From Phaeosaccion multiseriatum (Eukaryota > Ochrophyta, other classes), in the NCBI GenBank assembly GCA_965112735.1, contig OZ218951.1, positions 62,001-126,000 on the forward strand: a stretch of 64,000 bases of DNA, given 5' to 3'. The notes under the pieces were generated by a model. That model was not told the origin of the DNA. It searched no databases and saw only the letters and a list, made by a program, of their open reading frames with translations. How positions within the stretch are numbered: the first letter of the stretch is position 1; each line of letters starts with the position of its first letter. The translations under genes were made by a program, and so were the position numbers. Shown here one piece after another: positions 47,576 to 60,168 of the stretch.

Positions 47576-47830
47576 TAGCCATAAACCTTATTTTAGTATC
47601 ACATATGTGGGACTTTATGTGGGACTTTATGTGGGAGGCTTACGTAGGGCATTCTTCTCACTTGTTTCGCAGGGTATAGTAGCAAAAGGTTGTAGGAGAT
47701 GATGCACAGACACGGGAGGGGGGGGAGAGAGGAGGGTGCTGAGAGAGGAGCAATAAAAGGGTACAAGGTGCCAGGAATTAAATTAAATTAAATTAATTAA
47801 ATATATGTACTCACTCACTCTCTGCCTCTC

Positions 47831-48296
47831 TTAATGGGGGAACTGCCTCCTCGACAACAACGGATTTGCATGGGCTGCAGGGGGCGGTAGGGGGAACTTC
47901 CACTTCCGCACCGGTCTGATCGTGTAATCCTGTCGTAAAGCCGTCACGGCCTTCGTGAACTCCACGGCCCTCTTCTCCTTCTTGAGTTCCTCAATCTCTC
48001 TGAACACCTGATGCCTTTGCGTCGGCTCCCCCGCTTCGGTTCCGGCCTCAAGCGCAGCCCTGACGCAACCCAGAAGGCTCTTTGCACGACCGTCGTCTTT
48101 GAATTTGATGGAGGCATTCTGTCCCACCGCCGCCTCCCACCGGGTAAGCGTTTTTTGCCTTTTGGGGCAGGTGATGAACTCGAGGGCGAATGTCCAGAGA
48201 AGCGAAATGTGGTCCGTGGTTGGGCTTGGACTTTCCACCGTCATCAGCAGCTTCCTCTTCTTCTTCGGTCTTTGCGCCGAGTCCTCGCAGGTGCCG

Positions 48297-48332
<36 letters not shown>

Positions 48333-51300
48333 CGTGCCACTCCCTCCGGTGTAGTGCAGGCGCTGCTGCTGCTGCTGCCACGTGCCACTCCCTCCGGTGT
48401 AGTGTGGGCGCTGCTGCTGCTGCTGCTGCTGCTGCCAAATGCCACTCCCTCCGGTGTAGTGCAGGCGCTGCTGCTGCTGCTGCCACGTGCCACTCCCTCC
48501 GGTGTAGTGCAGGCGCTGCTGCTGCTACTGCTACTGCTAGCCCCTCCATGCACTAGCAGAGAGGGAGGCATCCCCGCCTGTAGCAGCTGCTCCTGGGTGG
48601 AGGGCGCCCTGCCCGCCCTGACGACACTGAGGACCTCTCCGAGGAGGGCCTTCACATCACTCAGCTCCCCTCTCGCCTCCCCCAGTTGCTGTGTCAGGGT
48701 GGCGATGGCCTGCCCCTGCTGATAGTTCTTCTGGTGCAAGTCGCGGACGGTATTGCCGATGTTGAAAACCCCGTCTCTGATGGCCGACTGGTGGAGATCT
48801 GGCCCTCTGCTCCCGGCCGGCTGCGCTTGACTCAATTGAACTGCAAGTGCGGAGTTGCTCTGGATAATGTTCCGCACGACTGGCTCAACGGCTTCGGCGA
48901 CGCCAACACTGAGCCTTTCGGCAGTGGCGCCAAACTTCTGCTGTCGCTTCCTCGCGTATTCTTTCACTTGTATGCTCCATTGCTTCCAGGCCTCGGTCTT
49001 GAAGAGTTCGGCGTCCCACAGCTGCTGGAAGGACTGCCACTTCGGGTCGTCTTGCAGGAGCACCAGGTTCTGAAGGAGGGCAGTGCGGACTTCAACCATG
49101 GCGGCGAGGTGGAGAACACGGTCTTGCTTGGACGAGCGAGTGTCCATCTTCCTCCACTCCTGCTCGTTCTCCAGCCACTCTTGGATGTGAGGGAGGCAGT
49201 GCTGGTACAGGGTCCTCACATGGTCAGCAGACACAAGCTCCTCTGGTAGTGCATGGAAATGTGCAGCCCAGTACGCCTGCACTTGCTTGAAGAAGGCGCA
49301 GAACTTGACCGGGCCCCACTCGGTCTTCATGTAGAACTGCTTCATTCTACTCAGGCCCACCGCCCACGCATGCCGTTCGAAAGCATCGGACTGCTCGCTG
49401 CTGAGCGTGCCACTCGCGGAGTTGGTAGCGGTCTCCGAACACGAGGTGGCGAGATAGGTGCTTGATTCTCACATTGCCTGTAGCAGTCCTGCTGACCAGG
49501 CCGATCGCCTCTGCCGCCTTTTGGATGTGAGCTGACAGACATGCGGACGAGATTGCGAACGCAGGTAGCATCTGCCACTCTCGTGCATTTGACGCCTGGT
49601 AGTCTGGGGTAGGATAGCCACGTATTCCCAGGTGGTGGCGCGCGAAAAGAAGCAGCCCTGTGACGACATGTTTTTAGGCGCAGCGCGGAGCGGACAGAGG
49701 GGCAATAGAGTGACGGAGCGAGGCAGGGAGAGAGGGTGTGAGACACAGGGAGAAAGGATAAAAACACACACAGGCGCACACGCACACACATTGGAAGTCG
49801 AGCTACTGCAGGGGAAGACAGGCAAAGCGTCACAGCCGTACGTACATGTGAGCCGCACCGTCGACCACTCCCCCCCTCTGTCCCTCAAAATCCTCCCCTG
49901 CCCTCCAGTCCCTGCGCTTTCCCCTGCGCCTCGGAAAGCGTAGGCACTCACCATACATGCCAACAGCATCCATCCCAGGCTTTGCGGCGCGGACGTAGAC
50001 CTGGCGAGCATGAGCCTCCGACGTCTTGCTGCTCAGCACCACGCGCTCCATAAACGCATTTATGCCAGTCCCGAGTTCTGCTGTCTCACCCTTGAACAGC
50101 GCGCCCGTCAAGCGGTTGAACACCTGCTCCATTCGACTTGCGGTTGCGAGCGTCTCGAGTACGATAACGAGCGCTTCCAGGCGCTCCAGGTATGCATCCG
50201 TTGGCTGATTGTCGAGCCCCTTGCTCGCTTCAAAAACGCGTTCGGTCAACGCTTCGATGAGGCGCTCCGCGTCCTCCGGGTTGGTTGGGCTGGACGCAGA
50301 CGCTGCACCCTTAGCGAGGTCGTCCCTGCAACGCAGTGGACGAGCGGAGGGGTGGCACGGGAAGGGCGAGGATGCGTCGAGGACGACATGAGGATACACC
50401 AGAATGAGAAGAGTCGGGGTGCAGGAGACTTCACCCTCCCCGCCCACCCCCCATACCCCCCATACATAGACGAGGCGAGTTCATACATACTGACTTGTTC
50501 TTGTACACGGCAGCGTTGCGATTCCGTTGGAGGCTCTTTCTCGTCGAGGCCAGGTCGGAGTTGGCCTTCGAATGCACCCAGGCGTCTGGGCTTCCAGGCA
50601 TCGGCATCTCACGATTGATGATGCGCTGGACTTCGCAGATCTTGGTAGTGACTGCCCCTGCCGGCTGTTCGCTCGTCTTGCCCACCTCCGTTTTTCTTCT
50701 TGGGTCCGTCCTCGTGCACTCCGCCAAGTAAAAGGCGAGAGCCACTTCGTTGGTCAACCAGCAGGACAAACCCTCCTTTCGCCGATCAGTAACGAAGGCC
50801 ATGAAGCGAGGCAAGGAGGCGTGCATTTGACGCTGCACAGACTTGCCCAACTCTAACCACAAACCCCTTTTCCGACTCAACGAGTCCTGCCCGGCAAGAA
50901 AAAAAACAAACAAAAATGTGTGAGGTGTAAGGACGCAGCAATGTTCCCTCCCTCCGCCTTCTCCTGTGCTCTGCCTTACCTCCATGTTTTTGGTGTCTTG
51001 CGGGCTTGGTGTGAATGCCGTGCACCCCCAACCTTTGGTGCGATGAGTTTTCATGACCTTCACCAGGTCTTCGAAAAGCCGCTCAGTCTTCTGTTTGTCT
51101 TCTTTCGTCGCTTGGCTGTTCGTTATCGGCGTCGCCGCCTTCCCCTTCGACGCCGCCCGTGAACGCTTCTTACTTTTCGCACCAGTACTTTCCGCAGCAG
51201 CACTGCGTTTGCGCGTCGTAGGAGGAGCGCTTGCGCTTGAAGTGGTTGAAGGTGAGTCCGTCCCTGCCTGACGACCCGCAGTAGACACGGCGTCTGGAGC

Positions 51301-51453
51301 TGCGGCCGCCGCCGCGGTGTGAGCAGCGCTGTGAATAGCATCGTTCATACCCTCCAAACCCGGGTCAGAATGGGTACCTGCCAGAGCCCCACCCAGGGTG
51401 CCTGTGTCGCCGCTGCTGCCACCTGCGGCGTCAGAGGCGGCTTCGCGTGACAT
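47831..51453 (-). CDS. Predicted nuclear protein of unknown function
   Basis: Five exons with consistent phases (50980-51453, 50495-50886, 49952-50325, 49473-49657, 47831-49390) give 994 residues. The 82-bp intron 49391-49472 resolves what otherwise look like two overlapping frames. The N-terminus (MSREAASDAAGGSSGD) is Ala/Ser/Thr-rich and then basic (TRKRSAAAESTGAKSKKRSR). The middle is helical (FMAFVTDRRKEGLSCWLTNE; DDLAKGAASASS; NAREWQMLPAFAISSACLS; EWGPVKFCAFFKQVQAYWAA). Toward the end, SSSSACTTPEGVARG is repeated about four to five times (48,298-48,535), followed by a strong nuclear signal (RPKKKRKLLM). No transposase, integrase or other catalytic motif was found. A domesticated mobile-element origin is possible but unsupported. 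Confidence 0.62.
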
Positions 51454-51820
51454 GGCACTGGACACAAACAAAGTCGAGACAGGAAGGGCAAGCAGCACCG
51501 ACAGAATAAGAGTTAGAGAAGGACGGGAGCCATTGTCAAAGCCAGGGCAGAGTGAGAGCAAGGGAGGCACACTTGCTCACGTTTTCAGAGCTTCAAAGAA
51601 GGGTTAGAAGCCAGACAACAGGTAGGGAGAGGAGGGAGGGAGGGAAGGAGGGAAGGAGGAAGGGAGGAAGAGAAGAAGGAAGGGCGGGAGGGGGGAAGGG
51701 AGAGAGGGAGGAAGGGCGGGACGGGAGAGAGGAAGAAAAGGGTGTGGCGGAAGGGAGGAGGGTGGGAGAAGAGCGGGAAGGACACGAGAGGAAGGAACAG
51801 GGTGGGGAAAGAGCGGAAAG

Positions 51821-53390
51821 GCGGCACTCTGGTCGGTACACACCTGCCGTTGGAGTGCCGTTGGACTACCTTCGCTTCTGGACCACCTCTGAAGCGTGCA
51901 CACGGCAGAGCAGGGGCAAACGCGAGACCACAGCATACATGGGTACATGGGTAAGCACGGGAAGCAGCTCCAGGCCCGCGGGGGCGCGGGGGGGGGGGGC
52001 AGGAGAAGAGCTCACACATCACGACCGTTCCATCCACCTCCCCTTTCATTGCGTACTACAGGGCGGCTGGAGCAAGAAAGAGGAGCAGAGGGAAGAAGAG
52101 GGGGGCGGGAAGGAGAGGAGAGGAAGGAACAGGGTGGGAGAACAGCGGAAAGGCGGCACTCTGGTCGGTACACACCTGCCGATTGCCGTTGGAGTGCCGT
52201 TGGACGACCTTCGCTTCTGGACCGTCTCTGGAGCGTGCACACGGCAGAGCAGGGGCAAACGCGAGACCACAGCATACATGGGTACATGGGTAAGCACGGG
52301 AAGCAGCTCCAGGCCCGCGGGGGCGCGGGGGGGGGGGGGCAGGAGAAGAGCTCACACATCACGACCGTTCCATCCACCTCCCCTTTCATTGCGTACTACA
52401 GGGCGGCTGGAGCAAGAAAGAGGAGCAGAGGGAAGAAGAGGGGGCGGGAAGGAGAGGAGAGGAAGGAACAGGGTGGGAGAACAGCGGAAAGGCGGCACTC
52501 TGGTCGGTACACACCTGCCGATTGCCGTTGGAGTGCCGTTGGACGACCTTCGCTTCTGGACCGTCTCTGGAGCGTGCACACGGCAGAGCAGGGGCAAACG
52601 CGAGACCACAGCATACATGGGTACATGGGTAAGCACGGGAAGCAGCTCCAGGCCCGCGGGGGCGCGGGGGGGGGGGGGCAGGAGAAGAGCTCACACATCA
52701 CGACCGTTCCATCCACCTCCCCTTTCATTGCGTACTACAGGGCGGCTGGAGCAAGAAAGAGGAGCAGAGGGAAGAAGAGGGGGGCGGGAAGGAGAGGAGA
52801 GGAAGGAACAGGGTGGGAGAACAGCGGAAAGGCGGCACTCTGGTCGGTACACACCTGCCGATTGCCGTTGGAGTGCCGTTGGACGACCTTCGCTTCTGGA
52901 CCGTCTCTGGAGCGTGCACACGGCAGAGCAGGGGCAAGCGCAAGACCACAGCATACATGGGTACATGGGTAAGCACGGGAAGCAGCTCCAGGCCCGCGGA
53001 GGCGCGGGGGGGGGGCAGGAGAAGAGCTCATACATCACGACCGTTCCATCTACCTCCCCTTTCATTGCGTAGCTACAGGGCGGCTGAAGCAAGAAAGAGG
53101 AGCAGAGGGAAGAAGAGGGGGGCGGGAAGGAGACGAGAGGAAGGAACAGGGTGGGAGAACAGCGGAAAGGCGGCACTCTGGTCGTACACACCTGCCGATT
53201 GCCGTTGGAGTGCCGTTGGACCACCTTCGCTTCTGGACCGTCTCTGGAGCGTGCGCACGACAGAGCAGGGGCAAGCGCAAGACCACAGCATACATGGGTA
53301 CATGGGTAAGCACGGGAAGCAGCTCCAGGCCCGCGGAGGCGCGGGGGGGGGCAGGAGAAGAGCTCATACATCACCCCCCCTCCCCCCCCC
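51821..53390. repeat. ~338-bp minisatellite, five copies
   Basis: Copies start at 51821, 52153, 52492, 52832 and 53170 (phrase gcggcactctggtcg), giving periods of 332-340 bp. Each contains the duplicated phrase gattgccgttggagtgccgt, a doubled catgggtacatgggtaag, a run of 7-13 G and a purine-rich agaggagcagagggaagaag block. The first and last copies are the most diverged. A purine-rich stretch (51,620-51,820) precedes the array. Long open frames on both strands run through it because of its composition; none has support as a gene. Confidence 0.93.
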
Positions 53391-54067
53391 CGCCATCTTT
53401 CGCAGTCAGTCTTTCCCTCTTCCCTACTCTTCCTGCCTGCTTTCCTCCCCCATGTGCGTCCGCCCTCCCCCCGCCTTTCCCAGCCAGGCTCTGGCCGCGG
53501 CGGCACTCATGTTACCTGTTGCATTTAACCCAGTTTCTTCTGAGCAAGAGCCACAACAACGGCCTAAATAAATTTTGGTAATGGGGAATGGGGGCGTGTG
53601 GGCTTTTTCATTGACTTGTGGGGGTTCGACACGCCGAATCCGGGGGGTTCCCGCCGGATATTTTTTTGGCATCCTAAATGATGGTACCAACTGTACAGCC
53701 TCACACTTGCAAGCTACAATCTCTCTTGCTGCAAGGCACGTGAGGAACCCCCACCGCTCTTCCAGTAAGCACACAGGTGCACTCCTCCCCTTCCGATAAA
53801 GGTGGGGTCGCTAGAGGCAGGGGCGGTGTTTGTGCAGGCAAAAGAAAGGTGCTGTGGCGTGCCCAAACTTTTAACAGGTCTCACCATTCATGTATGATTC
53901 TCTACAGCGCTCGCCCTACTGGGTTCGTACTATAGGTGCTGCTGTGTGCTGCAATGACTTTCCTCTCTCTCTCTCTCTCTCTCTTCATTTGAAGATTGAT
54001 TAATGAACTAACTCTCATGCTCTCCGCTCCCCTTTTATGCATACTCTGCCTGTAGAGGTTAGCAACG
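53391..54067. other. Spacer upstream of the symporter
   Basis: There is no gene with splice support. The part 53,560-54,060 is less GC-rich than its surroundings and includes a CT run (53,962-53,982). It is the likely promoter region of the symporter beginning at 54068. Confidence 0.5.
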
Positions 54068-57000
54068 ATGGCGCAGTGCTTGCCCGAGGGAGATTTGGCC
54101 TCTTCTCTGGGACTTGGTAGCCTAGCGGAGGACTCCTGCTGCCAGGTGGGTGAGAGAAGCAAAGGGGGGTCGGCTCAACCCTTTCCCCCCTCTCTTTCTA
54201 CCAGGAGGCTGCTCATGTGGTTGACATGCATGTGTGGTCCTGGGGCCTGGGACCCTTCTTACGCCTCTAGCGCCCGTCCCCCGTCAACTACTATCGCAGT
54301 TCGAGGTGTGCGGCCTGCCATGTCCGGCGGTGTGGGAGCCGCGCTCGTCGTTGTCCGGCACTTATGGCGCTGCCGGTGAGTCGGGGTAATAGTCGGGGTA
54401 GTCGGGGTAATCCATGCATGGGGGTAGGAGCACTAATCAAAAATGCACCAGTAATTGGGGGGGGGGATGGAAGAGAGGGAGCAGGCAGTCAGTCCAGATC
54501 TAATGTTGCTCTCCTTGCTTGGCTGCGGCTTCGCTTCACTTGTTGCTCCGCTCCGGTTCTCGTTTCTTGCTTTCGCCTCCTCGCTCGTCCTGCGTGAACA
54601 TGCCATCCTGCCGCTCGCTCCTGGCTGGCTGCTGCCGTCCCTGCCGGCGCAGTCATTTGTGCGGTGCTCTTCTTCACCTGCCTGGGAATTGCCACCATGT
54701 TGAAGGTCAAGGGCAAAGGTACGTACAGAGTGTGGAATGTATTGCGTGTCCCATCAGTCAGCCCACACGCCCGCCTGTCGCGCCGTGCCTCCGGCCCTCT
54801 TCCCCCTCCAGCTGAGGAGTTCTTCGTGTGTGGGCGCTCTCTGCCCCTCTTCGTGGTGAGCCTCACTCTGGCCAGTCAGTCGCTCGACTCCAACGCCACG
54901 CTTGGGAATGCGGATCTTGCCTACAAGGTATGAACATGTTTTGCGCTGTGCCTCCTCGCTCCTCAGAAGTGCTTGTGGACTTCCCGAGTCTTGCTTGTCG
55001 TGGCACTGACGCCCCGGCTCCACCACCCCCTCTGCCCATACGCCTGTGCAGTTCCATTTTTGGGACGGAGCTGTGCTGCCCATCGGCTTGGGCCTCTCGC
55101 TGCTGCTGAATGCGATATTCCTGGCCCGAAAGATCCATGCCGTGCCGGGGGTCTTCACGCTTCCTGACGTCATCGGCCGCCATCACGGCCCCGCGGCGGA
55201 GGTGATTGTGTCCCTCATCGAGTGCGTGAGCTTCCTGTGCCTCCTCGCCGGAAACTTCGTGGGTGAGTGCCTGCGATTCTTTCTTTCTGCGTGCGTGTGC
55301 GTGCGTGCGTGTGCGTGCGTGCCTGTCTCTGGGATGAGGAGGGGGCCGTCCCGACACGTGCCACCAAAGACCCAGGCCTTCCGTGGAGCTTCCTCCGCCC
55401 CTGTCGCACTGCGCCTCCACCAGTCTCACCCCCGTCCTATCTCGCTCTCTCTCTCTCTACTCACAGGCATGGCCCGTATCTTTGAGTTTCTCTTCTCCGA
55501 CCTCAACAAGGGCGGCTCCGTCTTCCTCATCGCCATTCTCACCGCCCTGTACACGGGAGCAGGAGGTTTGTCTTGCAAGTCCCGTCATGCCTGTGTGCTG
55601 CCCTCTGTCCCTCACTCACGCGTGGGCCTCTCTGTCTATGCCTTTGCGTGTATCCTTGGCTCTGTTGGGGCACAGGTCTGTACTCTGTGGCCTACACCGA
55701 CGTCATCCAGGTCCGTCGGTGCTCTTTGCAAAGCACCAAGCAAGCAAGCAAGCGGGTCCTCCCTATCCTATTTTCGACACTCAAGACCCTCCCGTCCGCA
55801 CTCCTTGAAACTCAAACTGTCCTCGGAAACGCCCCTCCCTACCGCCCCTGCCTGCCCCTCTCTGCCCCTCTGTGTCAGGTGCTGATGGGCATCAGTGGCC
55901 TCATCGTCGCTGTTACCGTCATGATGAGCAAGCAGAACGATGACTTCCCAAGCCCCTCCGTTGGCTTCCCCGACTACGCCTACCCGCCCGACGGCGACGC
56001 CTGCGAGCTGTACAACGGCGTGCCGGGCACAGCTGACCCCGAGTCTTGTGTTTATAACTCGGAGGAGTTCGGCCCCGACGGCGTGGATAACGGCGCATAC
56101 CCGTACGGAGATAAGAAGGTGTTCAACGACGGCATGGAGGACTTCGACGCCTACGCACCCTTCCCTAACGCCATGTTCTTCAACTGGGCCACCATCTTCA
56201 TCCTCGGCTTCGGAAACCTCGCCGCGCTCGACTTCCAAGCCCGAGTCATGGTGAGGGATGTGTGTGCGTGTTTGTGTGTGTGTGTGTGTGCGTATGTGCA
56301 TGTGTGCGTGTGAGTGTGCGCGCGTGCGTGTTCGTGTGTACGTGTGTGTGTGCGTGTGTGTGTGTTTCAGACATGCCCGCATACTCGTATTGCTGCGGCT
56401 GAGCGGCCATTCTTGCCCCCCTTCGCGTGTGTACGCCCCTCCGTGTGTGCCCACGCCGCTCGACAGGCCTCCAAGACGGCCAAGATCGCTACCCTCGGCA
56501 ACCTCGTCGGCGCCGGTCTCACCTTTGGGGTAAGTTACTGAGGGAGTTGTTCACATCAGACCCCCCTTGCCGGGTGCGCTTACTTGCCCCCTTGTGTGCG
56601 TGACCACCCCCTTCAGGTGGGCATCCCCTTCGGGCTGCTGGCAGGTCTGTCTCGCCTGCACTACGGCCCTGATTCCCAGGTGAGTCCAGTTGCTTGGGCT
56701 GCCTACCTATGTACTTAAGTATCTCGCAGCTTGCCTCCGCCCCCCCGACAAGTGCCAGTGTCTCAACGCCCCCAACTCCTCCCCCGCTCTGTGCTGGACC
56801 CCTCCGCGCTCTTCCCCTCGACAATGCGATGACTTCCAACCCCTTCACCTTCCCCCGCGGGAGCAGTTCGCAGAGTTCGAGCCCAACACATGCTCGTCGC
56901 AGGTGCGTCTCACAGATGGCAGGGGGTGGTGTACGGGGCCTGTCGCTGTGCTGTGTCGACCTGTGGCCCTGACCTCTGCCTCCCCCACTCCGCTCCCCTC

Positions 57001-58892
57001 CCCTCCCCTCCCCTGTGATCAGATCGGCCTCCCGTCCTGCGCCCAGTGGCTGCCCGACAAGTTCGCCTTCCTCAGGCTTGGTGAGAAGAGAGCAGATCAA
57101 CACACACTCTTTTCTTGTCCTGAGGCACTTACCCTTACCGGCCGGCCGGTGCTGCAGAGGTGTCGACCCCATGGGCGGCCGTCTGAGAGAGAGGCTCCTC
57201 ATGCCTGACCTGCCCCTCCCCTCGCCCTGTCCCTCGCCCTGTCCCTCGCCCTGTCCCTCGCCCTGTCCCTCGCCCTCCCTCTCGCCCTGTGCTCAGTGAC
57301 GACGCAGTTCCCCACGTGGCTCGGGTGCTGGACCCTCATCGGAATCGTCGCCGCGTCCATGAGCACCAGGTGCGTCTTCTCCTCGCGGGTTCAAACACAG
57401 GGTTAGGGTCAAGGGAGGGAGGAGTGGCTCTTCTTCTCCATGAGCTGCGTGTCGGCTGAGCGCGGACCAGCCAGCCTGGTCAGAGAAGGCGAAAGTGCGT
57501 TGGTCGCGAAAGCGGCGTCCTCGCTCATCTCTCCTCTCTCCTCTCTCGCATAGTGTGGCTACTCACATCTCCATCCCTCTCCCTCCCTCCCTCCCTCCCT
57601 CCCTCCCTCCTCCCGCCCCTCTTGTGCATGGTGTGTCCTGCCTTGACTTGTGCAGTGATGGAGCCATCCTGGCCATCTCCACGGTTCTGAGCCACAACAT
57701 CGGCCGCAAGCTTCTGTCGGGCACCGCGGCGGGCAGGGAGAACATGGACAAGTACTTGCTGCTCATCGTCAGAGTCACCATCGTTGTAAGTGGAAGAGGG
57801 GAGCAGGGGTGTGCGTGCGTGCGTGCGGCTGTGTGGGACGGGAGAAGAAGGGATAGGATACACCCCCATCCCATCCATACGTGTGTACAACACCCGTTCT
57901 GAAACAGCCCCCCCCCTGCCCCTCCACGCTTCCCTCGCAGCCCGTAGTGATCATCGCTGCCGTCGTCGCCACGCTCTACAACGAGACAGGCTATCGTGAG
58001 TGCCGTAGTAGTCTCGTCGCGGACGGGGGGGGAGCGAGAGACAGCATGCCCACCGAGGCTTTTCACTTTGTTGGCCCTTGTCGACCGTGACAGTTACTTG
58101 CCCCTGCCCCATGCCCCGTGCACTGCCATCCCCTGTCCCCAAGTGCTCATCGTGGCCTTCGACATCGTCCTGGCCGGAGTGGTGCCCGCAATCTTCGCGT
58201 GCTTCTACGGCCGCAAGCTGTTCACCAACGGGGGCATCCTCGCGGGCATCATCGCAGGCAGTCTCACGCGCGTGGTGCTTGAGTACGCGCTGCCCAAGGA
58301 CGGCGACCTCGTGCTGCCCGTGGGCAACTTCTCCTACGGCTACGGAGATGCGCAGCCCGGCCTTCCCGAGTTCTTCGATGTACCTGCGGCCGAGCACTGG
58401 GACCCTAGCACCTGCGACCAGCCCAGGCTGGAGGACTGGACCGGCCTCGACAGGTGCGTTGCCTCTCGCCCCTGTCATCCCCTCCCTATTTCTCCCTCTG
58501 ATCCCCCTCCCACCCGTCCCCGTGCCGGCAGTCTGCTGTCTCCCGTGGTGAACATCGTGCTGGCGCTGATTTGGAGCCTCATCGAGAAGAGCACGGGCAA
58601 GTCTCTGTGGGGCTGCCTGCCCAAGTCCTGGGTGGAGCCGTCCAGTGCTTACGTAAGTGCCTACCTGCCTGCATCCCAGGCCCCCTCCAGGCCACCTCGC
58701 TCTTGTCCGCCCACCCATCGCAACCACACACCGTCACACTCACCCGCTTCCTTCCTCTCCCTTGCTGCCTGCCTTGTCCTCACGCAGTATGGCGAGGCCC
58801 ACGCCGGGAAGGAGAATGCCATCGCGGACATGGATGACACCAAGACCACCGATAAGCTGCGCACCAGCAACCACAGGACCGCCGCCATCTGA
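54068..58892 (+). CDS. Sodium:solute symporter (SSS/SLC5) family protein
   Basis: Plasma-membrane-type cation-coupled uptake transporter; substrate unknown (family members carry urea, sugars, proline, vitamins and others). Eighteen exons with consistent phases give 688 residues: 54068-54145, 54300-54375, 54653-54718, 54812-54927, 55052-55262, 55467-55565, 55676-55710, 55879-56250, 56467-56529, 56617-56679, 56867-56902, 57023-57080, 57297-57369, 57656-57785, 57941-57995, 58144-58453, 58532-58652 and 58788-58892. Visible features: AEEFFVCGRSLPLFVVSLTL at the first repeat, then SLDSNATLGNADLAYKFHFW; GMARIFEFLF; ALYTGAGGLYSVAYTDVIQ, a family hallmark; GNLAALDFQARVMASKTAK; VAASMSTSDGAILAISTVLS, where the SMSTSDG serines match the usual Na+ site. 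A long acidic loop (about 90 residues) lies between GISGLIVAVTVMMSK and MFFNWATIFI. The first two exons are the least certain. It lies immediately upstream of the ureohydrolase, in the same direction. Confidence 0.85.
57209..57290. repeat. 12-bp tandem repeat in a symporter intron
   Basis: The unit ccctcgccctgt is repeated about six times just before the acceptor at 57296. It forms an unusually long pyrimidine tract. Confidence 0.85.
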
Positions 58893-59185
58893 GCGGGAAT
58901 GGAAGCGAAGCGATTCCCCCGGGGGAGGATCGAGCCGGCTCCACGGCTTTGTGCTACACATGGGCACGTGGAGAGTGGAGAGGGAAGAGAGCCTCTTTAA
59001 CTGTAAGGGGCCAGAGAGGGGTGGGGGCTGGCTGGTGCCAGGGTTGGACGTAGGTAGTTACTGTAGCTTATTGAGAGTGGTTTGTGGGTAAGGTAGGAAG
59101 TAGGTAGAGGTTCAAAATAGTGTCCGTCTTTAATGTAGAGTAGTAGTTTGAGCTCTTATAGGAGCTCATAGGCTACATTACAAGC

Positions 59186-59222
<37 letters not shown>

Positions 59223-60168
59223 ACACGTGTTACCACCACGCACGCGCACACACACATTCTGCGCAGGTCAGTACACTGTATTTTAGGGTTAGCTCACGCA
59301 GTAGACACCATCTATCGTAGTGAATATTGAATATTGCACCAGTAAATGGTCAATGAAAAGGTCAATATATGTATGTCAAGTGTTTTGGGTAAGCCCAACG
59401 GCCACAACATAATCAGTCCGTTCCCGTATTGTAGTCGACCCCTGACGTACTATCGACGCATTCTCGATAGCATGCTATCGGCCGCCGGCGATAGCAGATA
59501 CATCGAAGTAGCAGATAGCACGTCAGACGTCCGTCAAACTCGATCAAACACCCTTACCCTTGAAGCTGGCTGGCTGGTGCGGTGGAAGGAGTAGGAGGTT
59601 GGAGCAGAAAAAGTGAAAGATGGGTGGACGAGGAGAAGATACTAGAGATACCAGCGGTGTAGGGGGTGGAGGACTGGTAGAGGAAGGAGAGAAGGAGGAG
59701 TGTGGTGGATGTCAAGGTTCAAGGCGTATGAAAAGGGCAGCGCAAAAGGTGAGGAGCAGAGGCCTTGGCCTTCCCAACCATCCCAAAATATCCGTTTCTG
59801 ATCCATTTAAACCTGGCTGAGAAAGTTGAATGGGGAATAGACCCAAGAAGACTTTGTACAAAGAGTCAGTTCACGTCGGGAGGTGGGCGTGTGTGCGTGT
59901 GTGCGTGTGTGCGCACAGATACCCCCAGCTGGGAGGAAGGAGGAAAAAATCCGAAACTTCCAATTTTTACCTGCGAGCTGTGTGCGGCAACAACATACAA
60001 ATATTGAATATTGTCAATATGTGGTTTGCTTTGAGGACAGCACGCGCAGCGAGGAAGGCAGCTATCGGATCGGTTCGCCATCACCATCCAAGTCCTTTTG
60101 ACGGGAAAGGTGGAGACTTTGGCAAGACGAGGTGTGAATGAAGTGGGAGCTGCTCTGCTGTTAACAAT
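58893..60168. other. Spacer between symporter and ureohydrolase
   Basis: This 1.28-kb region holds a CA run (59,190-59,216), a small inverted-repeat element (59,431-59,480) and a short GT run (59,886-59,916). No gene with splice support was seen. It should contain the symporter's 3' end and the ureohydrolase promoter. An upstream noncoding exon of the latter cannot be excluded. Confidence 0.55.
59431..59480. repeat. Palindromic small dispersed element copy 2
   Basis: A perfect 16-bp palindrome, cgatagcatgctatcg, lies at 59465-59480. It directly follows gtcgacccctgacgtactat, which closely resembles the right arm of the inverted repeat at 32,506-32,543 (tcaacccctgatacactatc). Several further gatagca repeats follow to about 59,520. 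Confidence 0.55.

Noticed and set aside
47831-49571. Two overlapping genes or a frameshift at about 49,390
   Set aside because: A canonical 82-bp intron (49391-49472) joins the frames in phase 0, so one gene explains the data better.
47831-51453. Transposase or tyrosine-recombinase ORF
   Set aside because: No catalytic motif and no terminal repeats were recognised, so the mobile-element idea is only noted.
51821-53390. CRISPR-like regular repeats
   Set aside because: Units are ~338 bp and tandem without unique spacers, in intron-bearing eukaryotic DNA. This is a minisatellite.
51552-53571. Open frames of 250-500 codons through the minisatellite on both strands
   Set aside because: Low-complexity Gly/Arg/Glu or Pro/Ser composition, frame shifts between units, no domain and no splice support.
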